Source: Colius striatus (taxonomy: Eukaryota; Chordata; Aves; Coliiformes; Coliidae). Taken from it: DNA of 64,000 nt. The notes beneath the pieces were generated by a model. That model made no database searches. It was given only the letters and a program-made list of their open reading frames with translations, and had not been told where the DNA came from. Shown piece by piece: positions 35,229-48,200 of the stretch; the first letter of the stretch is position 1, and every line of letters begins with the position of its first letter. The position numbers and the translations under genes were made by a program. The DNA is taken from positions 25,574,501 to 25,638,500 of the forward strand of contig NC_084761.1 of assembly GCF_028858725.1 (NCBI RefSeq), in the 5' to 3' direction.

Positions 35229-38200
35229 CCTAGAATGATTACATTGGTTTGATTATTGATCCTCTGATTACACTAAACCACCTTCATTCTTTTCTAGCAG
35301 GGACAAAGTCTAGGATTTCTGATTGCTGATCTGTTGCTCATTAATAATTATTTGCATCTCCAACTGAGAAAATGTTCAGAGTCCTTTTCTGATTGTGTAC
35401 CTAGAAAGAGGATAGTATTTTGTTCTGTGTCTGAACCGAGGATATGGGAATCTGGAAGTGTTTCCACCTCTGCATGTGAGCAGAGGTATTAAACACTTTA
35501 ATTCAGACTGAGAAAAGTTTTCCTTGCCTTATCAGAAGTAAAAAATCTGGATTTTGTAGTCTGGATCACCAAGTAAACGTTGCTTATTTTGCTTTAATTG
35601 CAGCACTCTCGTTTTTTGTACCTGGTTGCCAACACTTTTATTGCATCCCTTCTACAAGTCTATCGCAACTATCCTTTGAGGTTATGGATTTGGAATTTGT
35701 TTTAAACTCGTATATTGGCCCTTGGCCCTTACACTCTGTGCACATTTGAAGATGTGTGTTGGAGGTGCAGCTCTTTGATATTACACAACCACCTAATCCT
35801 TGCTGTTGCAGTATATGTGCTATTTAGAGCAGGTACATGGTCTCTCTTCTCCAGTAGACAGGTTGTACTGTCATCAACATGAAGTATTGTAGCTTGCTGA
35901 ACTGGCAAGGCAGTGTACACAATTATTTGTGATGCTTGAGCCCCTAACCCTCCAGGAGAGAGGTGGCCACTAAGGATTCTTCTGCCATCAGACTATGGCT
36001 ATCCCTTTTCCCCAGGCCCAAAACTTGTGTCAGCTGTGCCACAATGGTAGCCTGCTCATTAGAAAATGCCAAACAAAATCTTAGTGATAAGAGATTATGT
36101 TATTCTGCATCTTGAAGGCACAAAATAAAGAAGCTACAGGTGAAGATACCTGCCTTCCAATTCATCTCACTGCTGTCAGAAGCCTTTGTGAGTACCTCAT
36201 GATGACACCACAATTTGCAATTAATACAAAGGCAACTTGTATTGCATTGATTTCAGTCTTGTAAACTGATTGTGTTCACAATAATCTCAGCAATCTTACA
36301 GCCAGTAACTTCTCAACTGCATGTAGCCTGTGAGAGGAGGAATGGGGAAGCATATGAGTCTTGCTAGACCAAAAGAAAAATGCTTGAAAAAATGCATGCT
36401 CTTGTTGGTTATGGCTCTTGTTAGGTGATTCTGGATGGCCTGTTACAAGAGAATGATAATGAAGTCTGACTTTTGCTACCCTGATTAGCCACCATATCCA
36501 TCCTTTAGTTCAGCAGGATTGAAGTAGCGGTAACTTAAATGAAAAAGGGTCAAACTTGAAAAAAGAAAAAAGGAAATTCTTTTTGTCTCTGTAGTGAACT
36601 TAACAGGCTCATCTGAAGGATAAGCCTGATCTGTGAAAATACGAGAGTCTGAACTGCACAGAGGTCAAAATATACATACAAAACCTAATATTTTCTATTT
36701 CCCTTGTGTTCGGCTTCCTGTATGCTGAGCCCAGGTTGTTTATTCTTCTGAATGATGCAATGGGTTAACGGATACTATGTGGGTTATCAGTAAGGAAATC
36801 TGAAGGTACAAGGACCATAACAGTACTTTATGTTTCACTTTGATTAAACTGGTGGAATTCCATGTAAATGGAAAATTGTGAAGGCGTATGGCCTTTATTT
36901 TATCAGGAGGATAAAATAGGAAGTAATACAAAACACAAACTACTGTATTATTTCTAAATAATGAAATACCTTGAAGTTATCCAATTCAAAGTCAATCTTT
37001 TTAGAAAAAGTAAAATACGTATGTAGTTCTTCCTGCACAGCCTGAGATTTAGGGAGATGTGAGGCTCAGGGGTAGGGTCTGATAAATTTGCTTAGGAGCC
37101 AAGTCACTAGGAGGGTGCCACTCTCTGCTTTAGCTTGCAAAATCTAATGAGTGAGTTTCCTCCTAGAGACTGCTTTCTGTGACAGATTTTGGCATGCAAA
37201 AGCAGTTTACTTGCTTTACAAATCTGAATAAATTGAAGATATTTTAAATGAAACTTTAAAAACCATATATGTCCTTTTTTGTTTGTTTTTTCTTCTTTAG
37301 AGTATGTACAGCAATGCAGGGTAAGCTCAGTTGCCTTTTAGAAATAAAAAGAGTTGTTGCAGCGGGAAGCTGCCTTCAACCTCCATACTTGAAAGCTTCA
37401 ACATGCATACTAGCAACACATGAGAATGTGGCAGAGCTTCCCTCACCAGGCCAGGCATCATCCAAACTCTCATGTAATCCAGTCTTCTCCCCTCAAGGTA
37501 AGCCATGAGAGACAGTTGAATACCTATCCACAGGAAAGGCAGGCAGGCATACCAGCAGCAGGATCATTTCAGTAGTTACATGCACCATTGTGCAATTTGA
37601 TGGTTCAGAAATATGTATGGATAGTAGGAATGTGCCCTTTGTGTCTGATGCAGTTGATACTGTACATGTACAGCAGAAAGGTTTTATGAGGAGAGCAATG
37701 ATAGACATTGTTTCTTTGCTTAACTACTGTTGCTTGAATAAATATTAATAACATTTCTTTAAAAACAACAGGGTGGGAATGTCTGTAGTTTACCCCACCT
37801 TTGTGCTGCATGTTGGTGTTTTGAAACTAGGGTGGGGTGGTTTATATTTTGATAGACCATTATCTAGGAGGGAAGCAACCTGAGACCTCGAACTTTCAAG
37901 TGCCTGTGATCTAAATAGTGGTTTGTTCTTCACTAATGTTGTTGCTTACATGCACCACAACTGCCTGTGAGGGCAGACGGGAGCTGAGGAGGGTTGTTTA
38001 CACTAAAGGCTTCAGATGTCCTTTTATGTAACGTGACTCAGTATGGAGGACAGCAGCATCAAATGTCATCCTTCACCTAAGCTGTTTTCTCCATAAACTC
38101 CATAGCCAGTGCAATGCTGAGCAAGTCAATAATAATCCTAGTAGGTCACACACTGGGGAATAAATGAGCAGCAAGAGGCTTTAAAAGTAATGGAGACATG

Positions 38201-41200
38201 GCAGCAGTTAAATTTTGTGCAAGCTGCTTACACTCATTGCTAGTTCATGCACCTCATAGGGCTACTTAGTTCCACGGGCAAACCTTTTCTCACATTCCAC
38301 TTTTCCCTGAGGGTTGGAGGGGAAGTAACTTCTCTTCTTTTCTGTGAAGAGCTTTGAGTGAAAAATGTTACAGAACAGCCCTAGTGTTACCATTAATAAA
38401 AGCAGACTTTTACATGACTGTGTGTCAAACCTAAAAAAAGTGCACTTACGTTTAGAATATAGAAAGGTGCCTCCTTTCCAGAAGTCCTTGACTCTAGTAT
38501 TGATGAAGTGATTACCCTGAATTCCAATATGCTGTACAGTAGAATAAGCAGGGCTCAAAGTATAGGAGCTACAGCAATCCTGTGTGCAGTTCTGTACTGC
38601 AAAGGATGAGGGGAACTAAGCCTATTCTGAATTCTCAAGTAGCCAATACACCTCACTGTGCTGACATTATGTAGTGCAGAGATTTGTCTCCACGCTCATT
38701 ATGTGGCCAGAATGAAATCAGTCTTGGACCAGGGTCACAACAGCTGGCTTGCAGTAGTGTAGACATCACATCAGTGCAAGAGAAGCAGCTCAGATCCACC
38801 ACTGGTTAAATAATAATCTAGCACCTGGTTGGAAAGCTGAACAACCACTGTACAAATTTTGCCTCATTAATGATTTGCTGGACAATCCTGACAGGGGTTT
38901 GTAGATTTAAAGGTTAGATAAGGGGCATAAATAACTCTGAGTGACATCAAAGCCACTCTCCAGACTCCTCATATTGTTAAGTTTGTTGCTTACATGTGGG
39001 GCAATAATGGAAATAATAAGTCCCACACAAGTACTTTTAATGACACTGTACCTGTTTAGAAAGAGGATACATTGCTGGAAATATTTGGGACGTGACTCAG
39101 GACGGGAGTGGAAGGAACCTGAAGAGGTCACTTCCTCCTCCCCATGTCCGTACCTGGTATATTTTTCATATAATAATGTCAAGAGCAGACAATCTCAAGT
39201 AAGAAGCAGGGCTCTCAGTCCTCCAGGAGATGCAGAAATGTACTACGACATGCTAATGCCAACAGAGCAAGTGAAGGCTGCCATACACCTCTCCTGCCCC
39301 TGCTGCCCAAGGCCTGCAAGGTACACAAGTATGAAGGTGATCACATTATAAATGTAATAGAAGGAAAGGTAGGAGCTACAGGTTTTCTGACAGGAAGAAG
39401 AGATATCTTGATCTCTTTTTGGAACATTGTGTCTGCTCATCTCTTCCCAGAATTTTCTTCTTGTCTCCATCCGTCTGAATTTCCTCTGTTTCTGGCTGCT
39501 GACACTTGTATGAGAAGGGCTTTTTCCTTCTTGCTTTTTGCTCTCTTACTGTTAGACTGGTAGCACTGGAGCACTCTGCAGGCCAGCAGGTGAAAGCAGG
39601 CCCAGGTGCCAGGCAGATGCAGACACAGGATGTCGCTTGCTTCTGGCTGGGCACACTGGGCATCTATACCTCCCCAAATCTCTGCCAGCCTGTCTTGCCT
39701 TCTCCCAGACGCAACATCTCCAGCACCTTTGGGAAGAGATTATGCAATGGAGGTGCTAAGGAATCCTCTGTTCCTTCAAATGCTTCCTGGCAAATGATTT
39801 TCCCAGGGTGACTTCACCAAGTAAATTAGTTTACCCAAGGCTCTGAGAATTAAACATACAGGCAGTATTTTCCTCCTGCAATTGTAGGCAAGAGGTATGT
39901 GAGTAAGTGACTTCAGTGCCTAGCATGTCCCTCCTGCTGAAAGACACAGGACCTGCATGTTCTCAGCAGCACTAAGGATCTCTGTGGCATTAGTCATAGC
40001 TAGTGGCTACCCGCAGTTACTCTGGCAGGCTGAGCAAGAAAACTTGTGGTTTTATTTCAGTTTCCTTGCTAGGAGTCTCAAAGCCAGGCATCCCCATTTT
40101 GGGCAAGAGATATACTCCCAAACCTAACTTATCCCTTGTATTGCTTGTTATTTTAGTGTCTGTTTCCTCCTGGGCTTTGGCTTCACATTCCATTTCACTT
40201 TGGCTTTGTGAGCAAGCCAGCGCTTGGTGCTCCCGCAGTGTTACACGCTGCCTTGATGCTGTCCCTACACCCTCATCTACTGCTTCCTCCTGCCTCGCCC
40301 CACTGCGTCCGTGTCATTGCCAGACAGGGCTGCCACAAAACTGGCGTGTCCACGTTGGGAGCCCCACATTCCCCTGATAGCTAACAAATGGTTCCCAAGT
40401 GCCTGTTTTTAAAGCCCATGTCTCCCAAGTTCCTCTTTTCACCTCATACTGACCACTTCTCTCTCTGCTTTCTGAATCTTTGTTTCTGTTTCTTTGCCTT
40501 GAGAGAGGCTTTTTCATACAACTCTGCCTCACTGATTCTCCACTCCTTCCTAAATCTCAGATGGAAAATACCTTCCCGTCCCCAGACTTGTTTTTCTGTT
40601 CTGCTGGGACTGATTTAACTGGTTATTATTCTGTACTTCCAACATTGCTCAAAAGACATTGCAGAAAACCAAGTTGTATTGTATTGAAACAGAAAACAAC
40701 TTCAGAGTGGGATGAATCACTCTTTTCTTCAACATCCAGCTAAAAACAATTTAAAAAAAAAAAAAGATGATTCACTATAGAAAGTCTATATGAGGTTTCT
40801 CAAATTCATTTCTGGTTTACTATCTGCGAGGCAATTCTGTGCTTGTCATTCTGACAATGTGGTATCATTTTACTTGAAAATGGTCTGGCGGTTTTATTGA
40901 TTCATTCTAGGAGACGACTTAATTTTGTTGGTGAATTTAAAGGCTGTTTTTGCTTATTTCATTTGAGCATCTGAAGCATCTCCTATATTTCAGGATATAG
41001 AGTATTTTGGAAAATCAAAGTATCTAATAAAACCTAACTAGAAGCATAATAACAATACAGCACACTTAAAGCCAGCGAAAGGCAGTGCTCTTTTAATACA
41101 ACACACAATGAAGCTGTGGAAGTTTTTGCCTCAGTATCATCAACGGCAAGGAGACTGTGAGATTTAGAACTAGGCACATCGATAATATCATCTGTAGTTA

Positions 41201-44200
41201 AATTACAGAAAATGGATTAAAAAAGGAAACATCAAAACTGGGAGACAGTGATGCCTGCAATGCATTGCTTAGGATGCAGAAGTAGTGCCTGGCACAGTGG
41301 TCCCTCAGCTGGATAATGGGGCTCGTTTTCAGTCCCCTCAAGCTAGATCCAGCCTTGCAGTGCCCCTTGACCTGGCAAAGGCTGCAACTGCCTCTGCAGC
41401 CCCTGTGACACCGTTCCTCTGCAAGCAGGATTGATGTCTGGATGTCCTGGGACATCGTCTGTGTGTATTAGCTACTGGAGCACTCTGGAAACCCAGCAGC
41501 TCTTGTGTGGACTGAGGGGATTGGGTGTATTTTGGAGATCAGTTAGGGAGAGTAAGGGAAATTTAAATAAAATTTTAGGTGCATTATTGAAATACTGCCT
41601 GTTTTGCATTTCCCTGACAGGATTTTTTCAAGATTATTCCAGAAAAGATTATGAAACGACCAAGTGTTGCAACCCAGGCGAGAGCAAAGGAGCTGATTAG
41701 TATCCCTGGCTCCCCAGCAACCCCGCGGCCGCTTGGTTCCTGCAGGTCAGCGCCACACCGGATGGCTTCAGCAGGAAGCATGATTCAGAGGGTGACAAAA
41801 GTAGCAAAGCAAAGACTGCCATGAAGCCCTGTCACACAGGAGGTGTGATGTTTATGGCAGTGCTGACACGCATGCTGTGAACTGAAGATAAAAGGGCACA
41901 TGAGGTCAAATAGCTCAGCTCCTTGACTCTTCCTTGCTGAGAGAGGTGTGGAGCAGAAATCAAACACTGGTCAAAAGCAAAAGCTTTATATGAATGCCTT
42001 TTGATTAATACTTGGGAAGCTGGTGAGAGGGGGAAATATGAAGAGGAATCAGTGCTGAGTGTGACCAAAAGTACTGCTGCTGACAGGGCAAACTTTACCT
42101 GTTGGTAGAGGCAATATGGCAGCAACACTGTACAAAGATCTGCATATGCATGTAAACCATCTGCATTAGCAGTTTCCCCGGATAGACTTGGTTAGGATTG
42201 CCAAACAGTTGAACTGCCTCTTAACCTAATTTTCACTATCTACACACTTTATTAGAGCTACTTTTGAGGTACATATCAAGAAGTTTACTGTAAGGCAGCA
42301 AGTGGTAGACACGATTTGTTTATGATTTATTTAGAACTTATTTAATCTGAGTTAACTAGTGTGCTTTGTTCTGAAGAATTTGCTTTCAAACACATTCTCC
42401 TTAGTGTACTAAGAGTAGTCATATTCCTGCAGGGAAAAACGAAAATCCCTCATCCATAAATGAGTTTCAGGCTGAATATATCACAGAGATAAACTGATAC
42501 ATATTTTTCCTGCTTTTCATAGAATGGTGTGTTCTGTGAGATGCCATGCTAGGAAGCAACCATCTCTTTAAGGCTGAAATAGGAGCCTCAGTCCCATTTG
42601 GGAATGTAATGCTTGGCCAAATTATTTTGCTAGGCTTAAGAGTGAATTTTAGTTGTGAACGTTGCTTAGAGCATGGTCAGCTTGCAAAGGACATAAGTTA
42701 CTTCCAGAGAAAGTGGAGACTATTGGAAAGCAAAATATTGGATGTTGTTTGGTGCTTCATGGGTATCCTAGCTTTGTCATGAAGAGGTATGGCACAGTCT
42801 GGTGAGCATTTGCAGTTACAGCACTTGGGTGAGCTATGATAGCTGGGCCTCTGAACACTTCTGGTCCAGTTGAGTTGAGTGCTGGATGAGCTGGATGGCT
42901 TCAGCAGCACACCAAGGTACTGTTTCCCACCTAGTGAGTCCTTGCTACTATCATCTTCCTCTCTGCTCTTTGTTTGCTGTGAAAGATAGGAGACTGGATC
43001 TTTGGTTAGATCTGCTGTGACCATTTTTACACTTAGCATATGGAGAATTGGTAAAGCCTAGTGAAGCATAATAATGTGTGAAACATCTTGAATTATACTG
43101 CATGTGCTCATAAGGTGCAACCTCAGTTAATTCTTTTGTGGCAATAGCTGAGGTTGGTATCAGATGGGAAATCTGGCTTGCTGAGAAAGGAGGTGTCAAG
43201 GCCGAGATTTCTGCCTCTGGCTTCCCAGGAAAGGCACTATTTCTTTTTGGGTAGTTGCTGATATTGAATCTTAGGATCAGCTATGACCATTCTCCGAATG
43301 CTGCAGCCACATGTTCAAACTCTAACTTCCCAAGCAATTTTGTACATCTGTCTGATGTGTCAATATTTAGTGGGTGTCAAACATACTTCATTTTAAACCG
43401 TAAGAGAGCCAAATGTGTTTGTGCTACAGGTGGAGTGTTTTTTTTCAAGGCACTGTTAGATGATGGCATGCCTACTCAGTGGAGGGCAACAGAGCCCGGA
43501 AAATAAATGCTAAGATGAGCTTAGACAGCAAATTTTAGATGTATTTACTACACTGTAGGGCAGCAAAAGTGGTGTGTAAGCTTTGCCATGCACAAGAGAA
43601 CTAGTGTGCTTTGTTCTGGCAAAATTTGCTGTTGGACTGGAGATTCAGGGAGTTCAAAACCAGCAAGAGCAGCAGTAATTATTCAGCCTGAAAAGAATCA
43701 GGGAGAGATCCAAGAAAGGCTACCACCCAGCTTCAGACAGGCTGACATGATACAGCTGTCATTTACAAAACTGGATTCACTTATACCTTGTGTAGGTCAT
43801 AACAGCTACAGTAAATCGAGAACTGCAGTTTCTACCAGGTCGCTCAGAGTTCCTTTCACATGCACATCAGTGCCCCTTCCCTCAGTGACAGGAAACCTGG
43901 AAATATCCAGAAATTGTTAGTAAACAACGCTCTGTCTGCAAGTGTCAAAACCTGCCACTTCAGAAACCCTACTGAGGTTTGTGGTCACAGATGCTTGCAC
44001 TTGGGCACATGCTGGCATTAATTTGTTCAGTCAGTGTTTTCAAAATGCAGAAATCAGTTTGCAAACTTGTGATACTTTGTGGCAAAAGGGAACATGTGGA
44101 CATTCACACATCCTTTTTATGGGTGTCCAGAAATACACCTTTTTAACATCAAATAGTGCATCAGGTAAGACCAAATCTGAATGCTGTAATTACCATGAAA

Positions 44201-44587
44201 AAATTTTACATGAATAGCAATAAGTCAGTGTTTTAAAAAGAACTGTTATGAACATGGCAGCGTAACAAGGGGTTTAAAGACACCTTGTTTTAACAAAGTG
44301 AAATATAAAAATGTAGGCTGATCTTCTGACAGTTCTACTCTTTTGCCTTGTATTTTACAATTCCATGTGTGAATAGCAGTATATTTTTATTCTAATACCA
44401 GTTTTCTCACAGATACCAGTTTCCAAGGATAAAATTGGCTTCTCATACGTAGATGGGTGTTTCATAGAATTGGCCTTAATTATGGATAAAGACTTGTCTA
44501 CCGAAGCAGCGTTCAGCCACCTGAGAGTTTTCCAGTAGCAAGTACTTGTCAGATACTGAAACAGTGGATAGACATTGAAAGTTCTTA
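35229..44587. other. Gene-free stretch
   Basis: No gene recognised. Several open frames of 100-136 codons (for example 38941-39351 and 40003-40377 on the plus strand) are about as long as expected by chance in this much DNA, and none resembles a known family or has matched splice sites. Confidence 0.55.
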
Positions 44588-45232
44588 GAATCATAGAATC
44601 ATAGAATGGTAGGGGTTAGAAGGGACCTTTAGAGATCATCTAGTGCAACCCCCCTGCAGAAGCAGGTTCACCTAGATCAGGTCACATAGGAACATGTCCA
44701 GGTGGGTCTTGACCTCCAAGGAAGGAGACTCCACAACCCCTCTGGGCAGCCTGTGCCAGGGCTCCCTCACCTGAACAGTGAAATAGTTTTTTCTTATGTT
44801 TAAGTGGAACTTTTTGTATTCCAGCTTCATCCCATTACCCCTTGTCCTGTTACTATCTACTATAGAAAAAAGGGATGTCCCAACCTCCTGACACTCACCC
44901 TTTAGATATTTATAAATGTTAATGAGATCTCCCCTCAGTCTCCTCTTCTTTAGACTAAACAGCCCCAGTTCCTGCAGCCTTTCCTCGTATGAAAGATGTC
45001 CCAGTCCCCTGATCATCTTGATGGCCCTGCTTTGGGCTCTCTCCAGAAGGTCTCTGTCCCTCTTGAGCTGAGGAGCCCAGAACTGGACACAGGACTCCAG
45101 ATGAGGCCTCACCAGGGCAGAGTAGAGGGGGAGAAGAACCTCCCTTGTCCTGCTGGCCACACTCTTCTTGATGCATCCCAGGATGCCATTGGCCCTCTTG
45201 GCCACGAGGGCACATTGCTGGCTCATATTTCT
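44588..45232 (-). mobile_element. CR1 LINE fragment with open ORF2 C-terminus
   Basis: The longest CR1 copy here, about 645 bp. From 45226 to 44672 an uninterrupted 184-codon frame encodes the ORF2 C-terminal region ([16 protein letters not shown] at the start; [16 protein letters not shown] near the end) after the reverse-transcriptase core. One codon, the Phe usually seen in the SLEVFKTH motif, is missing, consistent with a 3-bp deletion. There is no catalytic domain, so the fragment is inactive. The tail is a doubled AATCATAG repeat. Confidence 0.95.
44672..45226 (-). pseudogene. CR1 ORF2 C-terminal remnant
   Basis: A 184-codon open frame inside the CR1 copy. It covers the C-terminal 'fingerprint' of CR1 ORF2 (thumb-like region downstream of the reverse transcriptase), with conserved blocks [47 protein letters not shown] and the [13 protein letters not shown] ending. 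The endonuclease and reverse-transcriptase catalytic domains are absent because of 5' truncation, so it is not a functional gene. Confidence 0.9.
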
Positions 45233-48200
45233 TATTCAAGATTGCCTTTTAAATTATATTATCTATCTACTGCAAATATTTTCTTCCTGTTTTGATTTCA
45301 GACTTAATTATTTCCACTAAAAATTTTGGAGTAGTTAAATTTGTAACTTGATCTTTGTAGCTTGTTGTGTTGCTGCTGTTCACATGAAGATTTACTTTAA
45401 TATTTGTTCTTATAAACCTGCCTGTTGCTCCAGATCATGCCTAAATTGCTTGCTGTAGCAATGATGAAAATTTCTGCAACTGGTTTTGCTGCTCAGTGTT
45501 TAAGCGGCTGGACAAAGTATCAGAAAACATTTGCATATATTTTATATATGCAGTAATAAAAATGAGAGGGGTAGCGAAAGGTTTCTGCCAGGCCAGTGAC
45601 AACCATGTTATTTGCCCTAAGGAATGATCCAAAAAATGGGTTAGGTTTATAAATACAGCACAAAACTGTTGAAGGTAAATGTCTTTATCCACATATTCAC
45701 GGAGAAACACTATCACATGGCCAATCTTACCAAGTTTCACAATGAATAATAAGTGGGAACTGAAAAAATCAAACAGTTGCCCAAACATTGTTACCGTAAA
45801 TGTAAAGGAAAAGAAACACTGTAGGTGGGGATAGTAGCTCTGAGCCATTCCTTTGGTGTCTTGTATGTAACTGTCCCAAAAAACCCCAATAGGACTTCAC
45901 CGTCAGAAATCTCCCATTCTGCAGACTGCTTGTCTGTTCTTACCTCGCTGGCCACAACCTCTGAGCACCTCTGACGACAAAAAAAAAAAATCATTTGACG
46001 TATTTCACATTTCCACTTGTGTTCAGTGATCTTTTTTCCTTCTGTGTGTGGTTGTTTAACCTTGGTCCAGTCACTCGGGTGAAAATAGAGAAAAGCGGAA
46101 ACAAATCTCTATTTTTTTCCCCCTGCGTGTCGAGACGCAGCACGGCTGCCATCCCAGTGTGGTTGGGGATGGACCCAATGGCCTTGAGGCTAAAGTGTTC
46201 TTTATAAACAATACAATGTTTTCATTATGGCTTTGTGATATTTATTTTTTTTCAGCCAAAAGCAATTATTTTACTTATTGGCTGCTGAAAATAGTGACTG
46301 TTGAATTTTCTCCCAGGTATGGCTTTTGAACCATAGAGGAGATTGTGGGAAAGCAACATTGAGATGCCAAGCTTCAGATGCTACGGTGCAGCCAACAACC
46401 AGCCCTACAATTTGCAAAACCTTCCTGGTACATTGTGCATGTCTAGGACTTCTTATTTGCAAGCTTTGTAGGTGCAACAAAAATTTCAGTGGAGCAGAGA
46501 GAAGAGAAGCATGCTTTGGGATAAAAGCCAAACTGATGTTTCCAGACTGTGAGCTGGCTACATTGCACTGGCAGCTAAAAATTAGGTGACTCAGTCTTTT
46601 GTGGTCACATTCAGTCAGAAAATAGCACTCTTTGTGGCACACAGGGTGGTGTGGCCAGTCCCATCCTATTCCACAAATCAGTGTTTAAACTGACCGCTGC
46701 ACTTTACTTTTCTCTGGTGCAACACTCAGAGCAGTCTGCTTAACTTTCCAATATCCAAGTATAATGGTGATATTTAGGCCAGTGCTTTCAAAAGCAAGCC
46801 TTTCAAATTGCCTGTGAAAATTGCCTCCTTCTTTTAGACACCTAAATAAAGTGCCTACCTTCAGAAGCACAGTTCTGAAAACCCCAGACTTTATCATTAG
46901 TGACGTTTTGTTGAGATCTCTTATCTGTGTGGTTCCACAAGTGACCTAGAATAAGAAAAACAGAATTCTTGTTTTTAGAAATGGAAGAATTTGCCCTTTA
47001 GGGAGCACTCCAACATGCAGAAATATCCAGGCACATATGGGCTGGCTGTTTGCCCTTTGCTTCAACGATCATTTCAGAGGATGCTCTTTCTAAGCAGTAC
47101 TGGAATTACCTAGTGGCAATCAATGAGCTGCAAAAGCAGCTGGAGATGATTCAGGATGGTTTTGTTCATGGGTTAACTTTCCCAGTGTGAGCAGAGTTAG
47201 GGACAATAAGTAACTCTGAGCACAAGTCTGCAGCAGGGCAGCAGAACAGGGGTAGTTCTTGGCATACCACAGCATTGGTAGTGACTGCTGAAGGCCACAG
47301 CCACAGTGTGGATTGAGCTTTCCCTTCTATTTTTCAGGGATTTCTTTTAGCGCATCTACAGCCAATGACTCACCTGTCTGGATTTATTTTAGCTTTACTT
47401 CAGGAGAGCCAAAGCAGGTTTCCTTGTATTAGCTGCAGGAGGGTTCAAAGGCTTGGGAAACGGTTCTTGCTTAATGTCTGGGAGCAGCATATGGGTCCCG
47501 GGTGCTTAGCAGTCAGGGGACTCAAGTGGGCAGCTAAAGATGTCAGATGGGTTGTGGCTGTGTATTTCTACTGTTTCATATTGCACAGAGTCTGCCTGCA
47601 GATATATATCAATCAGGAGTCACGAAGCATGAAAGTACCATACAGCCATTTACATGTATCATTTCTATTGTAAGTATGCTGCCACCTCAAAGACCCTATA
47701 GTTCTGGGTGCTTGCTTTTAGAAAAACTAGAGTCTGCCTAATCTCTTGTAGGATTTCACTTTGAGTTAGTCACCTGCAATTAAATATACTTATTTTTTCA
47801 GAGATAAGCCAAGGCAAGCCAAGAGCAAAAAGGATACCTCTTACCAGGAGGTAATATCTTTGAAATTACTGACTGTAGAGGAGTGTTACAGGACTCATTC
47901 CATATGTTGAAGGGTTGGTCAAAGTTGACTGAGGAAGGAGCCATTTATTTGGATTTATATCTTTAAGTACCACCTTGCAGTTTCCCAAACATAATCCTTT
48001 TCAGATTGAATAATGAAGAAGAAAATAGCTTGGTGAAAGGGCATATGAGAGGCAGAGCACTGTCTAATATTCAATCTGGATGAAATTAGATTAGGTAAAG
48101 AAAGATTTGCAGAAGGTATGAACTTTTTTCTTGTCAGAAATACACAGAAAGAACTGCCATGCTAGGTAGAGTCTGCTTATACAACCTAGTTTAGTATTTA

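Noticed and set aside
38941..39351. 136-codon plus-strand open frame with a hydrophobic start resembling a signal peptide
   Set aside because: The hydrophobic start is followed by sequence without family resemblance or a conserved cysteine pattern; there is no promoter or splice evidence. Treated as chance.
45441..45848. 135-codon open frame on the complement with a plausible-looking C-terminal SSRLNTEQQNQLQKFSSLLQQ
   Set aside because: The length is within chance expectation for 64 kb of AT-rich DNA read in six frames. No family resemblance, no convincing acceptor at the start of the protein-like part, and no neighbouring exon.
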